In this document: positions 19,686-27,628 of the stretch, one piece after another
Numbering within the stretch: position 1 is the first letter of the stretch
Layout of the letters: every line of letters starts with the position of its first letter
Source: Syntrophales bacterium
GTDB lineage: Bacteria > Desulfobacterota > Syntrophia > Syntrophales > CG2-30-49-12
Length of the DNA stretch: 44,780 bases
Reading direction: 5' to 3'
Assembly: GCA_030018935.1 (NCBI GenBank)
Contig: JASEGZ010000011.1
Span: 1-44,780 of the forward strand
Translations under genes and position numbers: made by a program
The notes under the pieces: generated by a model
What the model was told of the DNA's origin: nothing
Seen by the model: only the letters and a program-made list of their open reading frames with translations
Database searches by the model: none

Positions 19686-19997
19686 ATGAAGGTTATATAT
19701 ACCATTATCGTCGTATTAGTTGTACTGTTTATCATCACGTTTTCATTGGAAAATACGGTGCCTGTCCAGTTAAAATATTACGATCTCATAAATGTTACCC
19801 TGTCGACTTACCTGTTGGTTTTTATTGTGTTTCTTGTTGGTGTCGTCTTTACGGGATTTATGGGGATCATGGAGAGATACAGGCTAAACAGGACAATGGC
19901 CAAATTGAATAGAACACTCAGAGACTTAAGGAGAGAGATTAAGGCAAGCGAATTGCCGCCCTCTCTCGAAGAGACCGTCCCTACGGATCAAGGGTAA
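19686..19997 (+). CDS. LapA-like (DUF1049) inner-membrane protein
   Basis: This is a 103-residue membrane protein with two hydrophobic segments (about residues 3-20 and 38-60) and a charged, probably coiled-coil cytoplasmic tail (RTMAKLNRTLRDLRREI). The SLENTVPVQLKYYDL loop between the segments is the hallmark of the LapA/DUF1049 family. In E. coli LapA sits next to LapB and helps control LPS synthesis, but no lapB is present here. The ATG at 19686 has GGGAGG seven bases upstream; an upstream in-frame ATG inside the HIT gene is rejected. A hairpin follows the stop codon. Confidence 0.85.
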   Translation: MKVIYTIIVVLVVLFIITFSLENTVPVQLKYYDLINVTLSTYLLVFIVFLVGVVFTGFMGIMERYRLNRTMAKLNRTLRDLRREIKASELPPSLEETVPTDQG

Positions 19998-20015
19998 ATG
20001 TTAATAGCGCTTTAT

Positions 20016-20053
20016 TTCAAGGGGTTCGAGGATTCAAGAACCCCTTGAATCCT
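20016..20053 (+). terminator. Overlapping alternative hairpins after lapA
   Basis: A perfect 12-base-pair stem (20016-20027 with 20038-20049, ten-base loop) lies 19 bases after the LapA stop. A second perfect ten-base-pair stem (20029-20038 with 20044-20053) uses part of the same sequence, so the two cannot form together. A T-rich TTTATC follows, so it may act as a terminator. The exclusive pairing also resembles an attenuator. Confidence 0.5.
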
Positions 20054-20067
20054 TTATCAAGTTACCT

Positions 20068-20214
20068 TGGATAGAACTTTTCTTCAAATGGATCAAACAA
20101 CGCTTGAGAATCAAAACGTTCTATGGCACATCTACCAATGCCGTCAAAATCCAGATATGGATTGCCGTCTGCGCTTATCTTCTGGTTGCCATTAACCAGG
20201 CATGTCTGCGAAAT
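20068..20214 (+). pseudogene. IS4-family transposase C-terminal remnant
   Basis: In the frame that runs into hemW, the sequence encodes WIELFFKWIKQ, then RIKTFYGTSTNAVKIQIWIA, then YLLVAI. This is the familiar end of IS4-type DDE transposases, around and after the catalytic glutamate (the E of WIELFFKWIKQ). Only about 49 codons survive, with no start and no upstream transposase sequence. It is a fossil of an insertion between lapA and hemW. No inverted repeats or target duplications are recognisable. Confidence 0.75.
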
Positions 20215-20223
20215 TTGGGATCA

Positions 20224-21510
20224 ATGGGGAAACTGAACAACTCCAGGACAGCCGGTCTTTACATCCATATTCCCTTCTGCCGGGGGAAATGCAATTACTG
20301 TGATTTTTATTCTGAAACTTCTCTTCACCAGATTCCCGATTTCCTGAAGGCGCTCTTCAGAGAAGTGGAAATCTACCGCCAGGTATTCAGCCGGTTTGAC
20401 ACCCTTTACCTCGGTGGGGGTACCCCTTCTGTCCTTACGATAAGAGATTTTGCAGGCATCCTGTCACAGGTTGATAAAACCTTTTTCCTTCCTTCCGATG
20501 CGGAGATTACTGTGGAGGTCAATCCGGCAGATGTTGATCTCAAGTCTCTTGAATCTCTCCGTCAATTAGGGGTAAATCGTCTCCATATAGGCGTCCAGTC
20601 GTTTGACGAGAAGGTCCTGTCCTTTCTCGAACGCAGACATACCAGAAGTCAGGCTGTACTGGCCATTGAATCTGCTCAAAGAGCCGGATTTAACAACATG
20701 GGACTCGACCTGATTTACGGTGTCCCCGGGCAGGACAGGCAATCCTGGCTTGACGACCTGTCTCTAACTGTATCATTTGATGCGGCGCACCTTTCCTGCT
20801 ATCAGTTAACCGTGGAAGCCCATACACCTCTCGGGATAAGGCACCAGAGGGGAGAATTTACCCTTCCCGATGAAGAGGTACAGCATGACCTGTTTATAGA
20901 AACATCCGAAACCCTCGAGGATGCGGGATATGTCCATTACGAGGTATCGAACTTTGCAAAAGATCTTAGTGTGGCATCAAGACACAACCAGAAATACTGG
21001 AACCATACACCTTACCTCGGTCTTGGTCCCGCCGCCCACTCCTTTATAGACAAACAACATTCCTTTATAGACAATAGACGCTGGTGGAATCACCGGTCTG
21101 TTGATCAGTATATCAGAGACATAGAAAAAGGGAAACCACCCGTTGAGGGAGCGGAAACCCTGACAGGCGGGCAGTTGCAAATGGAAGCCCTCTACCTTGG
21201 CCTCCGCACGAAAAAGGGGATCCACCTGAGAAATTTTTCCGTCCAGTATCAATGCGACCTCTTATCTGAAAACGGCAAAATACTGGCCGCACTCGGTGAG
21301 GCGGGATTAATCGTCATTAAAAACGGTTATCTGTCTCTCACCCGTACCGGCCTTGCCGTGGCTGACAGTCTGTCCCAAATAGTGGCAGCTTCCCTGACAA
21401 ATACTCCTTTTTCAAAGCTCTCAATCAACGATAGAAGGGGAGGAGATGTATGCCTTTTCAACTTACAGAAGAACAGGAAATATTCAGAAATTCTCTGCGG
21501 GGCTTTTTAG
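20224..21510 (+). CDS. hemW: HemW-like radical SAM protein
   Basis: This is a radical SAM protein of the HemW type, which binds haem and passes it to respiratory enzymes rather than oxidising coproporphyrinogen. The cluster motif is [15 protein letters not shown] (CX3CX2C), without the extra cysteine of HemN. The LYLGGGTPS and [16 protein letters not shown] motifs follow, and a HemN C-terminal domain ends near [12 protein letters not shown]. From ATG 20224 the product is 428 residues. The frame is open further upstream to 20104, but that part encodes a transposase remnant, so it is not the real start; the ribosome site is weak (GGGATCA). The last 60 bases overlap the acyl-CoA dehydrogenase gene and encode a tail not typical of the family. 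Confidence 0.9.
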   Translation: MGKLNNSRTAGLYIHIPFCRGKCNYCDFYSETSLHQIPDFLKALFREVEIYRQVFSRFDTLYLGGGTPSVLTIRDFAGILSQVDKTFFLPSDAEITVEVNPADVDLKSLESLRQLGVNRLHIGVQSFDEKVLSFLERRHTRSQAVLAIESAQRAGFNNMGLDLIYGVPGQDRQSWLDDLSLTVSFDAAHLSCYQLTVEAHTPLGIRHQRGEFTLPDEEVQHDLFIETSETLEDAGYVHYEVSNFAKDLSVASRHNQKYWNHTPYLGLGPAAHSFIDKQHSFIDNRRWWNHRSVDQYIRDIEKGKPPVEGAETLTGGQLQMEALYLGLRTKKGIHLRNFSVQYQCDLLSENGKILAALGEAGLIVIKNGYLSLTRTGLAVADSLSQIVAASLTNTPFSKLSINDRRGGDVCLFNLQKNRKYSEILCGAF

Positions 21511-22592
21511 CAGAGAAGGTAGCGCCGAGGGCGGCTGAAATTGACGATAAGGATGAGTTTCCAGGCGACGTATACAGGACCCTTAGTGAAATCGGTGTTC
21601 AGGCGATATTTTTCCCGGAAGAGTATGGTGGATCGGAAGGGGACCTCGTAACTTGCTGTCTGGCTACAGAAGAGATCAGCAGGGTTAGTGGAACCATGGC
21701 TGTTCTCACAGGCCCCCCCTTATCCCTTGCTTCTGCTGCATTCAGACTGGCTGGTACTCATGAACAGAAGACCAGATATCTACCCAGGCTGGCAAGTGGT
21801 GAATGGCTCTATGCCATAGCCATTACGGAGCCGGATGCAGGGTCTGATGTTTCCGCGATAAGAACCACCGCTGTACTCAGGGGTGATCATTACATCTTGA
21901 GTGGAACAAAACGGTTTCATTCAATGGGTGACCAAGCTGATGTGACCACGGTTTATGCCAAGACCGATGTAAGCAAAGGAGCAAAAGGGATTAGCACCTT
22001 TGTCGTTGAGAAAGGAACCCCTGGTCGGATTATCTCTAAGAAGGAGAAGATGATGGGTATAAAGGGCATTGCCTCCTGCGAGGTGGTCTTTGAGGACTGC
22101 CGTATCCCCAGGGAGAACCTCCTCGGCAGGGAAGGTGATGGATTTAAGGACGTAATGTATACTCTGGATGAGAGCCGCCCGATAGTGGCTGCCATGGGTG
22201 TGGGATTGGCTCAAGGTGCCCTCGATTATGCCATAAGCTACGCAAAACAAAGGGTCCAGTTTGGCAAGCCGATTTGTGAATTTCAGGGAATACAGTTTAT
22301 GCTGTCAGATATGGCGACTCAGATTGAGGCAGCCAGGTATCTGGTTTACAGGGCTGCTACTGTTGCCTTAAATCGCAATAGAGAGAGTATCATGCTTGCC
22401 TCCATGGCTAAATATTTTGCCAGCGATGTGGCGATGAAGGTAACCACGGACGCAGTTCAGATCCTCGGTGGGTATGGATATACCCAGGAGTATCCTGTGG
22501 AAAGAATGATGAGAGATGCCAAGTGTTTTCAGATATTTGAAGGAACCAACCAGATCCAGAGGATTGTGGTAGCAAGGTCACTGCTGGTATAA
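21450..22592 (+). CDS. Acyl-CoA dehydrogenase
   Basis: This 380-residue FAD-dependent acyl-CoA dehydrogenase removes hydrogens from C2-C3 of an acyl-CoA and passes electrons to ETF. Motifs in order are the N-terminal helical domain, [14 protein letters not shown] (FAD/substrate loop), [34 protein letters not shown], and FEGTNQIQR with the probable catalytic glutamate E364. The SRP triplet before the helix, in place of the usual GR, occurs in a branch of dehydrogenases from anaerobes. The exact chain or ring substrate is open. A strong AGGGGAGGAG site precedes the ATG, which lies inside the end of hemW. Downstream is the 2-oxoacid oxidoreductase, suggesting a pathway from 2-oxoacids through acyl-CoA to enoyl-CoA. 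Confidence 0.94.
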   Translation: MPFQLTEEQEIFRNSLRGFLAEKVAPRAAEIDDKDEFPGDVYRTLSEIGVQAIFFPEEYGGSEGDLVTCCLATEEISRVSGTMAVLTGPPLSLASAAFRLAGTHEQKTRYLPRLASGEWLYAIAITEPDAGSDVSAIRTTAVLRGDHYILSGTKRFHSMGDQADVTTVYAKTDVSKGAKGISTFVVEKGTPGRIISKKEKMMGIKGIASCEVVFEDCRIPRENLLGREGDGFKDVMYTLDESRPIVAAMGVGLAQGALDYAISYAKQRVQFGKPICEFQGIQFMLSDMATQIEAARYLVYRAATVALNRNRESIMLASMAKYFASDVAMKVTTDAVQILGGYGYTQEYPVERMMRDAKCFQIFEGTNQIQRIVVARSLLV

Positions 22593-22677
22593 ATTCGTAT
22601 CTGCTCAAATTGCCGGAAAGGAGATTGCTCTCCTGGTAGACGAACTTAGACAAGAAAGGAGGCATAAGGTATAATTT

Positions 22678-23229
22678 ATGATTGAGGTAACGCTTTACGG
22701 TAGAGGTGGACAAGGTGCAGTTGTGGGGTCTCGGGTACTTGCCTATGCTGCAGTAGTGGAGGGGAAATATGGCCAGCAGGCTCAATCTCCCGTCGGGGAA
22801 AGAAGAGGCGCCCCGGTGTGGGGATGGGTAAGGATAGATGACAAAAAGATCAGGATCAGGGCGCCGATTGTTAGTCCTGATTATCTTATTGTCCTCGATC
22901 CTACAATAGTTTATACCGAGAATATTGAGGCCGGCCTTAAGGATAACAGCACAATAATCCTCAACTCACCAAAGAATCTGGAACTGAAGCATAAAACGAT
23001 CTGTGTTGATGCTACCTCCATCGCCTTGAAACATCTGGGCAGACCCGTGGTAAACACCTCCCTGCTTGGAGCCTTCTCCGCTCTCACGGGCATCGTTTCC
23101 TTGGCGTCAATCGAGAAGGTCTTACCAGATCTATTGGGAAGAAAGCTGGTAGGAGAGGAACACACAGAAAGTAATATTGCAGCTCTCAGAGAGACTTATG
23201 AGGAGGTGAAGAGAAAATGCCAGAATTAA
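22678..23229 (+). CDS. 2-oxoacid:acceptor oxidoreductase, gamma subunit
   Basis: This 183-residue protein is the gamma (POR catalytic-site-binding) subunit of a 2-oxoacid:ferredoxin oxidoreductase, which turns a 2-oxoacid and CoA into acyl-CoA, CO2 and reduced ferredoxin. It starts with the family signature EVTLYGRGGQGAVVGSRVLA and has the QQAQSPVGERRGAPVWGWVR segment and the later PVVNTSLLGAFSALTG. It is of normal size. Its end overlaps the delta-subunit gene by 13 bases, and the alpha-beta chain follows. The substrate could be pyruvate, a branched-chain 2-oxoacid or an aryl 2-oxoacid; the sequence alone does not decide. Confidence 0.93.
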   Translation: MIEVTLYGRGGQGAVVGSRVLAYAAVVEGKYGQQAQSPVGERRGAPVWGWVRIDDKKIRIRAPIVSPDYLIVLDPTIVYTENIEAGLKDNSTIILNSPKNLELKHKTICVDATSIALKHLGRPVVNTSLLGAFSALTGIVSLASIEKVLPDLLGRKLVGEEHTESNIAALRETYEEVKRKCQN

Positions 23230-23486
23230 GAGGAGGTGTAATACATAACCTTGGTAATACCCTATTCATGAAGACCGGAAGCTGGAGGACTTTCAAGCCT
23301 GTGATTGATCACGATAAGTGTAACCGATGTATTGTCTGTAGCGATTACTGTATCGAAGGGGTAGTATATCGGAAGGGAAAAGAAGAAAAGATTGTCATAG
23401 ATTACGATTATTGCAAGGGGTGTGGTGTTTGTGCCCATGAATGTCCTTTAGATGCAGTAGAAATGGTAAGGGAGGAGATGCCATGA
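23217..23486 (+). CDS. 2-oxoacid:acceptor oxidoreductase, delta (ferredoxin-like) subunit
   Basis: This 89-residue protein carries two [4Fe-4S] clusters that move electrons from the catalytic chain to ferredoxin. The motifs are CNRCIVCSDYC (about residues 36-46) and CKGCGVCAHECP (about 66-77). The ahead-lying SWRTFKPVID segment is typical of PorD/VorD proteins. It overlaps the gamma gene at its start, and its own stop overlaps the start of the fused alpha-beta gene (ATGA). Each start has a GGAGG-like site nearby, so the complex is probably made in balanced amounts. Confidence 0.95.
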   Translation: MPELRGGVIHNLGNTLFMKTGSWRTFKPVIDHDKCNRCIVCSDYCIEGVVYRKGKEEKIVIDYDYCKGCGVCAHECPLDAVEMVREEMP

Positions 23487-25603
23487 ACGGGGGAATGATC
23501 AAAACACACACACGAATGTTTCTTTCTGGTTCCGAGGCTGCCGCCTGGGGGGCAAAGCTTGCCCGGGTAGAAGTTGTCTCGGCTTATCCCATTACACCAA
23601 ATACGCCTACGATAGCGGCGGTGGCTGAATTGATAAACGAGGGTACAATGGATGCAGAATTTATTAACGCCGAAGGGGAACATTCTGCCTGTAGTATCGT
23701 CGCGGGAGCTTCATCAGCGGGAGTTCGTTCCTTTACCGCGAGCTGTGGTCAGGGTATCGCCTACATGCATGAGGTGATGTGGATGGCCTCCGGGATGGCC
23801 CTGCCCTTTGTGATGGCCGTTACCACAAGGGGAATAGGTTCTCCCCAGACCTTCGGCCCGGACACCTCTGATGTCCTTTCTGAGAGAGATTCAAGCTGGC
23901 TTCAGTTCCACTGCGAAGATGCCCAGGAAATCCTGGATTCAATAATCATGGCTTATAAAGTGAGCGAGCATGAGGAGGTACTGTTACCCAGCCTCGTATC
24001 CTATGAGGGTTTTCGGTTAACCCATACCTATGAACCAGTGATGGTTCCAGATCAGGAATCTGTTGACAGGTTCCTGCCCCCATATACCCCAAAACATGCC
24101 TTTTTGGATCCAGACTATCCCATTCAACAGGGGCATGGATCTTTACTTGACTATTCTAATATGAAGAGACAGCAGCATGAGGCCATGTTAAGAGCGAAAG
24201 AGGTAATTAAGGATATTTGTGAAGAATTTGAAAAGGTATTTGGCAGAAAGTATGGCTTGATCGAAGAGTATATGGCGGAAGATGCCGATCTTGTTGTGGT
24301 CACTTATGGAACAGCGGCCGGGGTGGTGAAGGACGTGGTTGATGAATATCGAAGGGAGGGTGAAAAGGTAGGCTTGGTAAGGATAAGGGTTTTCAGGCCC
24401 TTCCCGGAAGAGGAACTGAGGAGTACTTTAGCAGATAAGAAGAAGATTCTAGTCCTGGACAGATTTAGGTCACCAGGTAGCCATGGAATCTTTTTCATGG
24501 AGATCAGGAATGTCCTCTATGGAGAGAAGCCCAAGATATCCAATTTCGTTTTAGGCCATGAAGATGTCCGCCGTCTTGATATCAGAAAGATGATCGAAGA
24601 AGCTATATCTCGTGAGGATCAATTTGAGGAATGGTATAATGTTAGTGGCATACCTGAAGCCAGTTTGAAGATGGCTGGAGATGATAATTATCAGAGATTA
24701 AGAAGAGGGGAAAAATTTACCAGGGAAGACGTTAGGGAAGATCCTTTGGTTGTCCCGGGGACCAATGTCTGTCAGGGGTGTGCCTCTATGCTGGCGGTGA
24801 GACACGTGATAGAGACTGTGGGAAAGAACTGTGTAGTCCCCGTTGCCACCGGCTGTATTATGGCTGCTATGGGAGTATGGCCTCTGTCGTCATTCAAGGT
24901 TGCCGGAGGCCATTACTGCTTTACCAATCTGGCCTCTATTGCCTCCGGGGTAGAGGCGGCAAGAAGGAGACAGGGTAAGGATTATACCATTCTGGCCATT
25001 GGCGGAGATGGTGGCCTCGGTGATATTGGCTTCGGGGCTTTATCCGGTGCCGTGGAAAGGGGACACAGAATAGTCTATGTTTGCTATGATAATGAAGCCT
25101 ATATGACTACAGGGGTGCAACGAAGTGGTAGCACCTCTTATCTGGCCAAAACCAAGACCACCCCCTGGGGCAAGGAGATGAAAAAGAAGGACCTTGCCAG
25201 GATTATTGAGGCCAACGGTGCCGTTTATGTGGCTACTGCTTCGCCCAGTTATCTGCCTGATCTCAGGAAAAAGGTCCTCAAGGCTAAAGAGGCTAATGGT
25301 CCGGCCTTCATCCATATCCTTTGCCCATGCCCTACTGGCTGGGAAATGGATCCCGCCCTGGCGATTGAAATAGGAAGACTTGCCGTAGAGACAGGATCCT
25401 GGATACTGTATGAGTGGGAGGGGGGAAAGAGGACCATTACCAAAGTGCCGAAAAAAAAGAGATCTGTAGAGGAGTATCTCAAGTTACAGGGGAGGTTTTC
25501 CCATATAACCGATGCCCAGATGGAAGAGATACAGAGGTATATTGATAAGAGATGGCAGGAGTTGGTCGAAGGCAATAAAGTTAACAGCAAAAAAACAATC
25601 TAA
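23483..25603 (+). CDS. 2-oxoacid:acceptor oxidoreductase, fused alpha-beta subunit
   Basis: This 706-residue chain joins the alpha and beta subunits that are separate proteins in most four-subunit enzymes. The alpha part (about 1-420) has SGSEAAAWGAKLA, SAYPITPNTP and the ASCGQGIAYMHE stretch. The beta part starts near residue 425 with NVCQGCASM (cluster cysteines) and carries the thiamine-diphosphate motif GDGGLGDIGFGAL ending in CYDNEAYMTTG. The frame is continuous with no stop between the parts. The ATG at 23483 has GGAGGAG six bases upstream and overlaps the delta gene stop; an in-frame ATG at 23441 is upstream of this site. The architecture differs from single-chain PFOR and from indolepyruvate oxidoreductase IorA, because gamma and delta stay separate. 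Substrate is unknown. Confidence 0.93.
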   Translation: MNGGMIKTHTRMFLSGSEAAAWGAKLARVEVVSAYPITPNTPTIAAVAELINEGTMDAEFINAEGEHSACSIVAGASSAGVRSFTASCGQGIAYMHEVMWMASGMALPFVMAVTTRGIGSPQTFGPDTSDVLSERDSSWLQFHCEDAQEILDSIIMAYKVSEHEEVLLPSLVSYEGFRLTHTYEPVMVPDQESVDRFLPPYTPKHAFLDPDYPIQQGHGSLLDYSNMKRQQHEAMLRAKEVIKDICEEFEKVFGRKYGLIEEYMAEDADLVVVTYGTAAGVVKDVVDEYRREGEKVGLVRIRVFRPFPEEELRSTLADKKKILVLDRFRSPGSHGIFFMEIRNVLYGEKPKISNFVLGHEDVRRLDIRKMIEEAISREDQFEEWYNVSGIPEASLKMAGDDNYQRLRRGEKFTREDVREDPLVVPGTNVCQGCASMLAVRHVIETVGKNCVVPVATGCIMAAMGVWPLSSFKVAGGHYCFTNLASIASGVEAARRRQGKDYTILAIGGDGGLGDIGFGALSGAVERGHRIVYVCYDNEAYMTTGVQRSGSTSYLAKTKTTPWGKEMKKKDLARIIEANGAVYVATASPSYLPDLRKKVLKAKEANGPAFIHILCPCPTGWEMDPALAIEIGRLAVETGSWILYEWEGGKRTITKVPKKKRSVEEYLKLQGRFSHITDAQMEEIQRYIDKRWQELVEGNKVNSKKTI

Positions 25604-25663
25604 GGCTACGGGTTACGAGTTGCGCGTAAGGGTAATAAAGTTAAACAAAAAACAATCTTAAGG
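25571..25663. repeat. Imperfect direct repeat around the oxidoreductase stop
   Basis: A segment of about 34 bases (25571-25605, GGCAATAAAG to CTAAGG) recurs at 25631-25663 with a few changes, 60 bases downstream. The first copy encodes the last ten codons and stop of the oxidoreductase alpha-beta chain. The second is non-coding and supplies the TTAAGGAGG ribosome site of the SDR gene. It looks like a local duplication. Confidence 0.8.
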
Positions 25664-25672
25664 AGGCAAGAG

Positions 25673-26428
25673 ATGAGACTTGAAGGAAAGGTTGCTATTG
25701 TCACTGGCGCTGCAGGGGCAGGTATCGGTCAGGGTGTATCCTGGGCTTTGGCCAGGGAGGGGGCAAATGTTGTGGTTAGTGATGCCCATCCCAAGAGGCC
25801 ATTTCAGATAGCAGAAGATATTAAGTCTGAAACGGGGCGAGAGGCCCTGGGTATTGTGTGTGATGTAACAAAGAGGGAAGACATAACCAATATGGTTAAG
25901 GAAACACTGGATAAGTTCGGAAGGATAGACATCCTGGTGAACAATGCCGGTGGAAACAAACTTCAGCAGGTAGTTGATATGGATGAGGAGGTGTGGGATT
26001 TTGTTATAAACGTTAATCTTAAGTCTACCTTTCTGTGCTGTAAAGCAGTCCTTCCCACAATGATTAAACAGAAGTATGGAAGAATTGTCAATCTTTCGTC
26101 TTCCATATTTTTAGTCGGTTCTAAGGATGGCGAGGCCCATTACACGGCGGCGAAGGCAGGTATTGTCGGATTTACGAGGGCTTTATGTAGAGAGGTAGGC
26201 GAACATAATATTACGGTAAACTGTATCGCCCCAGGACTGATCATGAACGAGTTTCTCCTCAAAATTTATCCCAAGGAATATTTCGATGATTTTGAAAAAA
26301 ACGTTCCTCTCGGAAGAAGTGGAAAGCCTTCGGACATAGCCGGTGCTGTGTTATTTTTCGTTACCGATGAGGGGAGTTATATGACCGGCCAGACGCTTTC
26401 TGTAAGTGGCGGGTGGACCACATATTAA
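25673..26428 (+). CDS. Short-chain dehydrogenase/reductase
   Basis: This is a 251-residue classical SDR, an NAD(P)-dependent oxidoreductase. The cofactor motif is TGAAGAGIG (about 11-19). D63 (CDVT) and NNAGG follow, then the catalytic serine in NLSSSIF, HYTAAKAG with the catalytic Tyr and Lys, and the C-terminal SGGWTTY. Relatives in such clusters act as 3-hydroxyacyl-CoA or cyclic hydroxyacyl-CoA dehydrogenases. That fits the neighbours (acyl-CoA dehydrogenase and dehydratase subunits) but is not proved. A strong TAAGGAGG site sits nine bases before the ATG, within a duplicated segment. An acidic residue (D at SDAHP) after strand 2 suggests preference for NAD. Confidence 0.92.
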   Translation: MRLEGKVAIVTGAAGAGIGQGVSWALAREGANVVVSDAHPKRPFQIAEDIKSETGREALGIVCDVTKREDITNMVKETLDKFGRIDILVNNAGGNKLQQVVDMDEEVWDFVINVNLKSTFLCCKAVLPTMIKQKYGRIVNLSSSIFLVGSKDGEAHYTAAKAGIVGFTRALCREVGEHNITVNCIAPGLIMNEFLLKIYPKEYFDDFEKNVPLGRSGKPSDIAGAVLFFVTDEGSYMTGQTLSVSGGWTTY

Positions 26429-26485
26429 ACACCCACGGCAAAGCCGAGAGAGTATTGGGTCTTAGGTAGAAGAAAGGGGTGCAGT

Positions 26486-27628
26486 ATGGAAAGGATATTG
26501 AGTAAGATTGCAGAGACCACATCAGATCCCTATGGGTATGTCGCTGGGCTCAAGGAGCGTAAGAATAAGAAGATTATTGGTTGTTTCCCCATGCACATTC
26601 CGGAAGAGATAGTCCACGCCGCCGGTCTGATACCGGTAGTAATATGGAGAGGCAACGAACCGGTAACATGGGGACATGCTCATGTGCCACCGTATGACTG
26701 TGGTATTACAAGAAGCTTCGTTGATGATGCAGTGAGAGGAAAACTGGATTTTATGGATGGGCTGGTCTTCCATATAAGACAATGCCTGCAGGCGGGAGAG
26801 TTTCCCTTTATTATGGAGAGACATTTTAAGCCTGCCTACCAAAAGGTTTTATACCTTCCTGCCATCTATCCCGGCAAGGCCACAAGGGATTTTGCACTAA
26901 AAGAATTGGAATCTTTCAAGACATCATTAGAAGACTTCACCGGCAAAAAGATAAGCGATGATAATCTCAAGAAGAGTATTGAAATATATAATAAGAACCG
27001 CAGCCTTATGGAAAGGGTCTATGAAATGCGGCGGGAAAAACCGGAGATCTTGAAGGCAAAAGAGGTCATGCAGATAGTATGGTCGAGCATGTTGATGCCC
27101 AAAGAAGACCACAATGAATTGCTGACAGAGCTTATTAAAGGAATGGAAGAAAAGGCGATGGAAGCAAAAAAAGAAAAGATTAAGGTTATCCTCGTTGGCT
27201 GTCTCTGCCAGACCCTTCAATTTGACATCCTTGACCTGATAGAAGATCTGGGAATGATTATCCCTGACGATGACCTCTACATCGGTTCAAGATACTTTGC
27301 AAATAAAGTCAATCTGAATGGTGATCCCATGGAGGCCCTTGTGGATCGTTATCTTACCAAAAGCCCTCTCTGTCCAACCAAGGGAGTCTGGGATATCCAT
27401 TGGGGAGATGAGGTCATAAAGAAGATGAAGGATAACAATGCCAGGGGTATCATCAGTATCCTCGTAAAATACTGTCCTCCTCACGCCTGTTATTATCCTG
27501 ACTTTAGAAGCAAGATGGAGAAAGAGGGGGTACATGAAACAATGATACAGATGGAACACGAGATTATGACTCTGGAAGGGATAAAAACCAGGTTGCAGTC
27601 ATTTGCAGAGATGATAGGGGGTGTATAA
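26486..27628 (+). CDS. 2-hydroxyacyl-CoA dehydratase / benzoyl-CoA reductase family subunit (HgdB/BcrC type)
   Basis: This is a 380-residue subunit of the 2-hydroxyacyl-CoA dehydratase/benzoyl-CoA reductase family, which uses a [4Fe-4S]-bound ketyl-radical or dearomatising mechanism. Likely cluster cysteines are in IIGCFPMHIPEEIVHAAG (near residue 33), HIRQCLQAGEF and KYCPPHACYYPD. The length matches HgdB (379) or BcrC (384). The stop overlaps the next gene by one base (TAATG), and that gene encodes the partner subunit. Whether the substrate is a 2-hydroxyacyl-CoA, an enoyl-type or an aromatic CoA thioester cannot be told; the nearby dehydrogenase, SDR and oxidoreductase fit either. The enzyme needs an ATP-driven activator, whose gene is broken just downstream. 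Confidence 0.9.
   Translation: MERILSKIAETTSDPYGYVAGLKERKNKKIIGCFPMHIPEEIVHAAGLIPVVIWRGNEPVTWGHAHVPPYDCGITRSFVDDAVRGKLDFMDGLVFHIRQCLQAGEFPFIMERHFKPAYQKVLYLPAIYPGKATRDFALKELESFKTSLEDFTGKKISDDNLKKSIEIYNKNRSLMERVYEMRREKPEILKAKEVMQIVWSSMLMPKEDHNELLTELIKGMEEKAMEAKKEKIKVILVGCLCQTLQFDILDLIEDLGMIIPDDDLYIGSRYFANKVNLNGDPMEALVDRYLTKSPLCPTKGVWDIHWGDEVIKKMKDNNARGIISILVKYCPPHACYYPDFRSKMEKEGVHETMIQMEHEIMTLEGIKTRLQSFAEMIGGV

Noticed and set aside
20104-20223. Longer HemW start at 20104
   Set aside because: The added 40 residues are IS4 transposase sequence and have no place in HemW.
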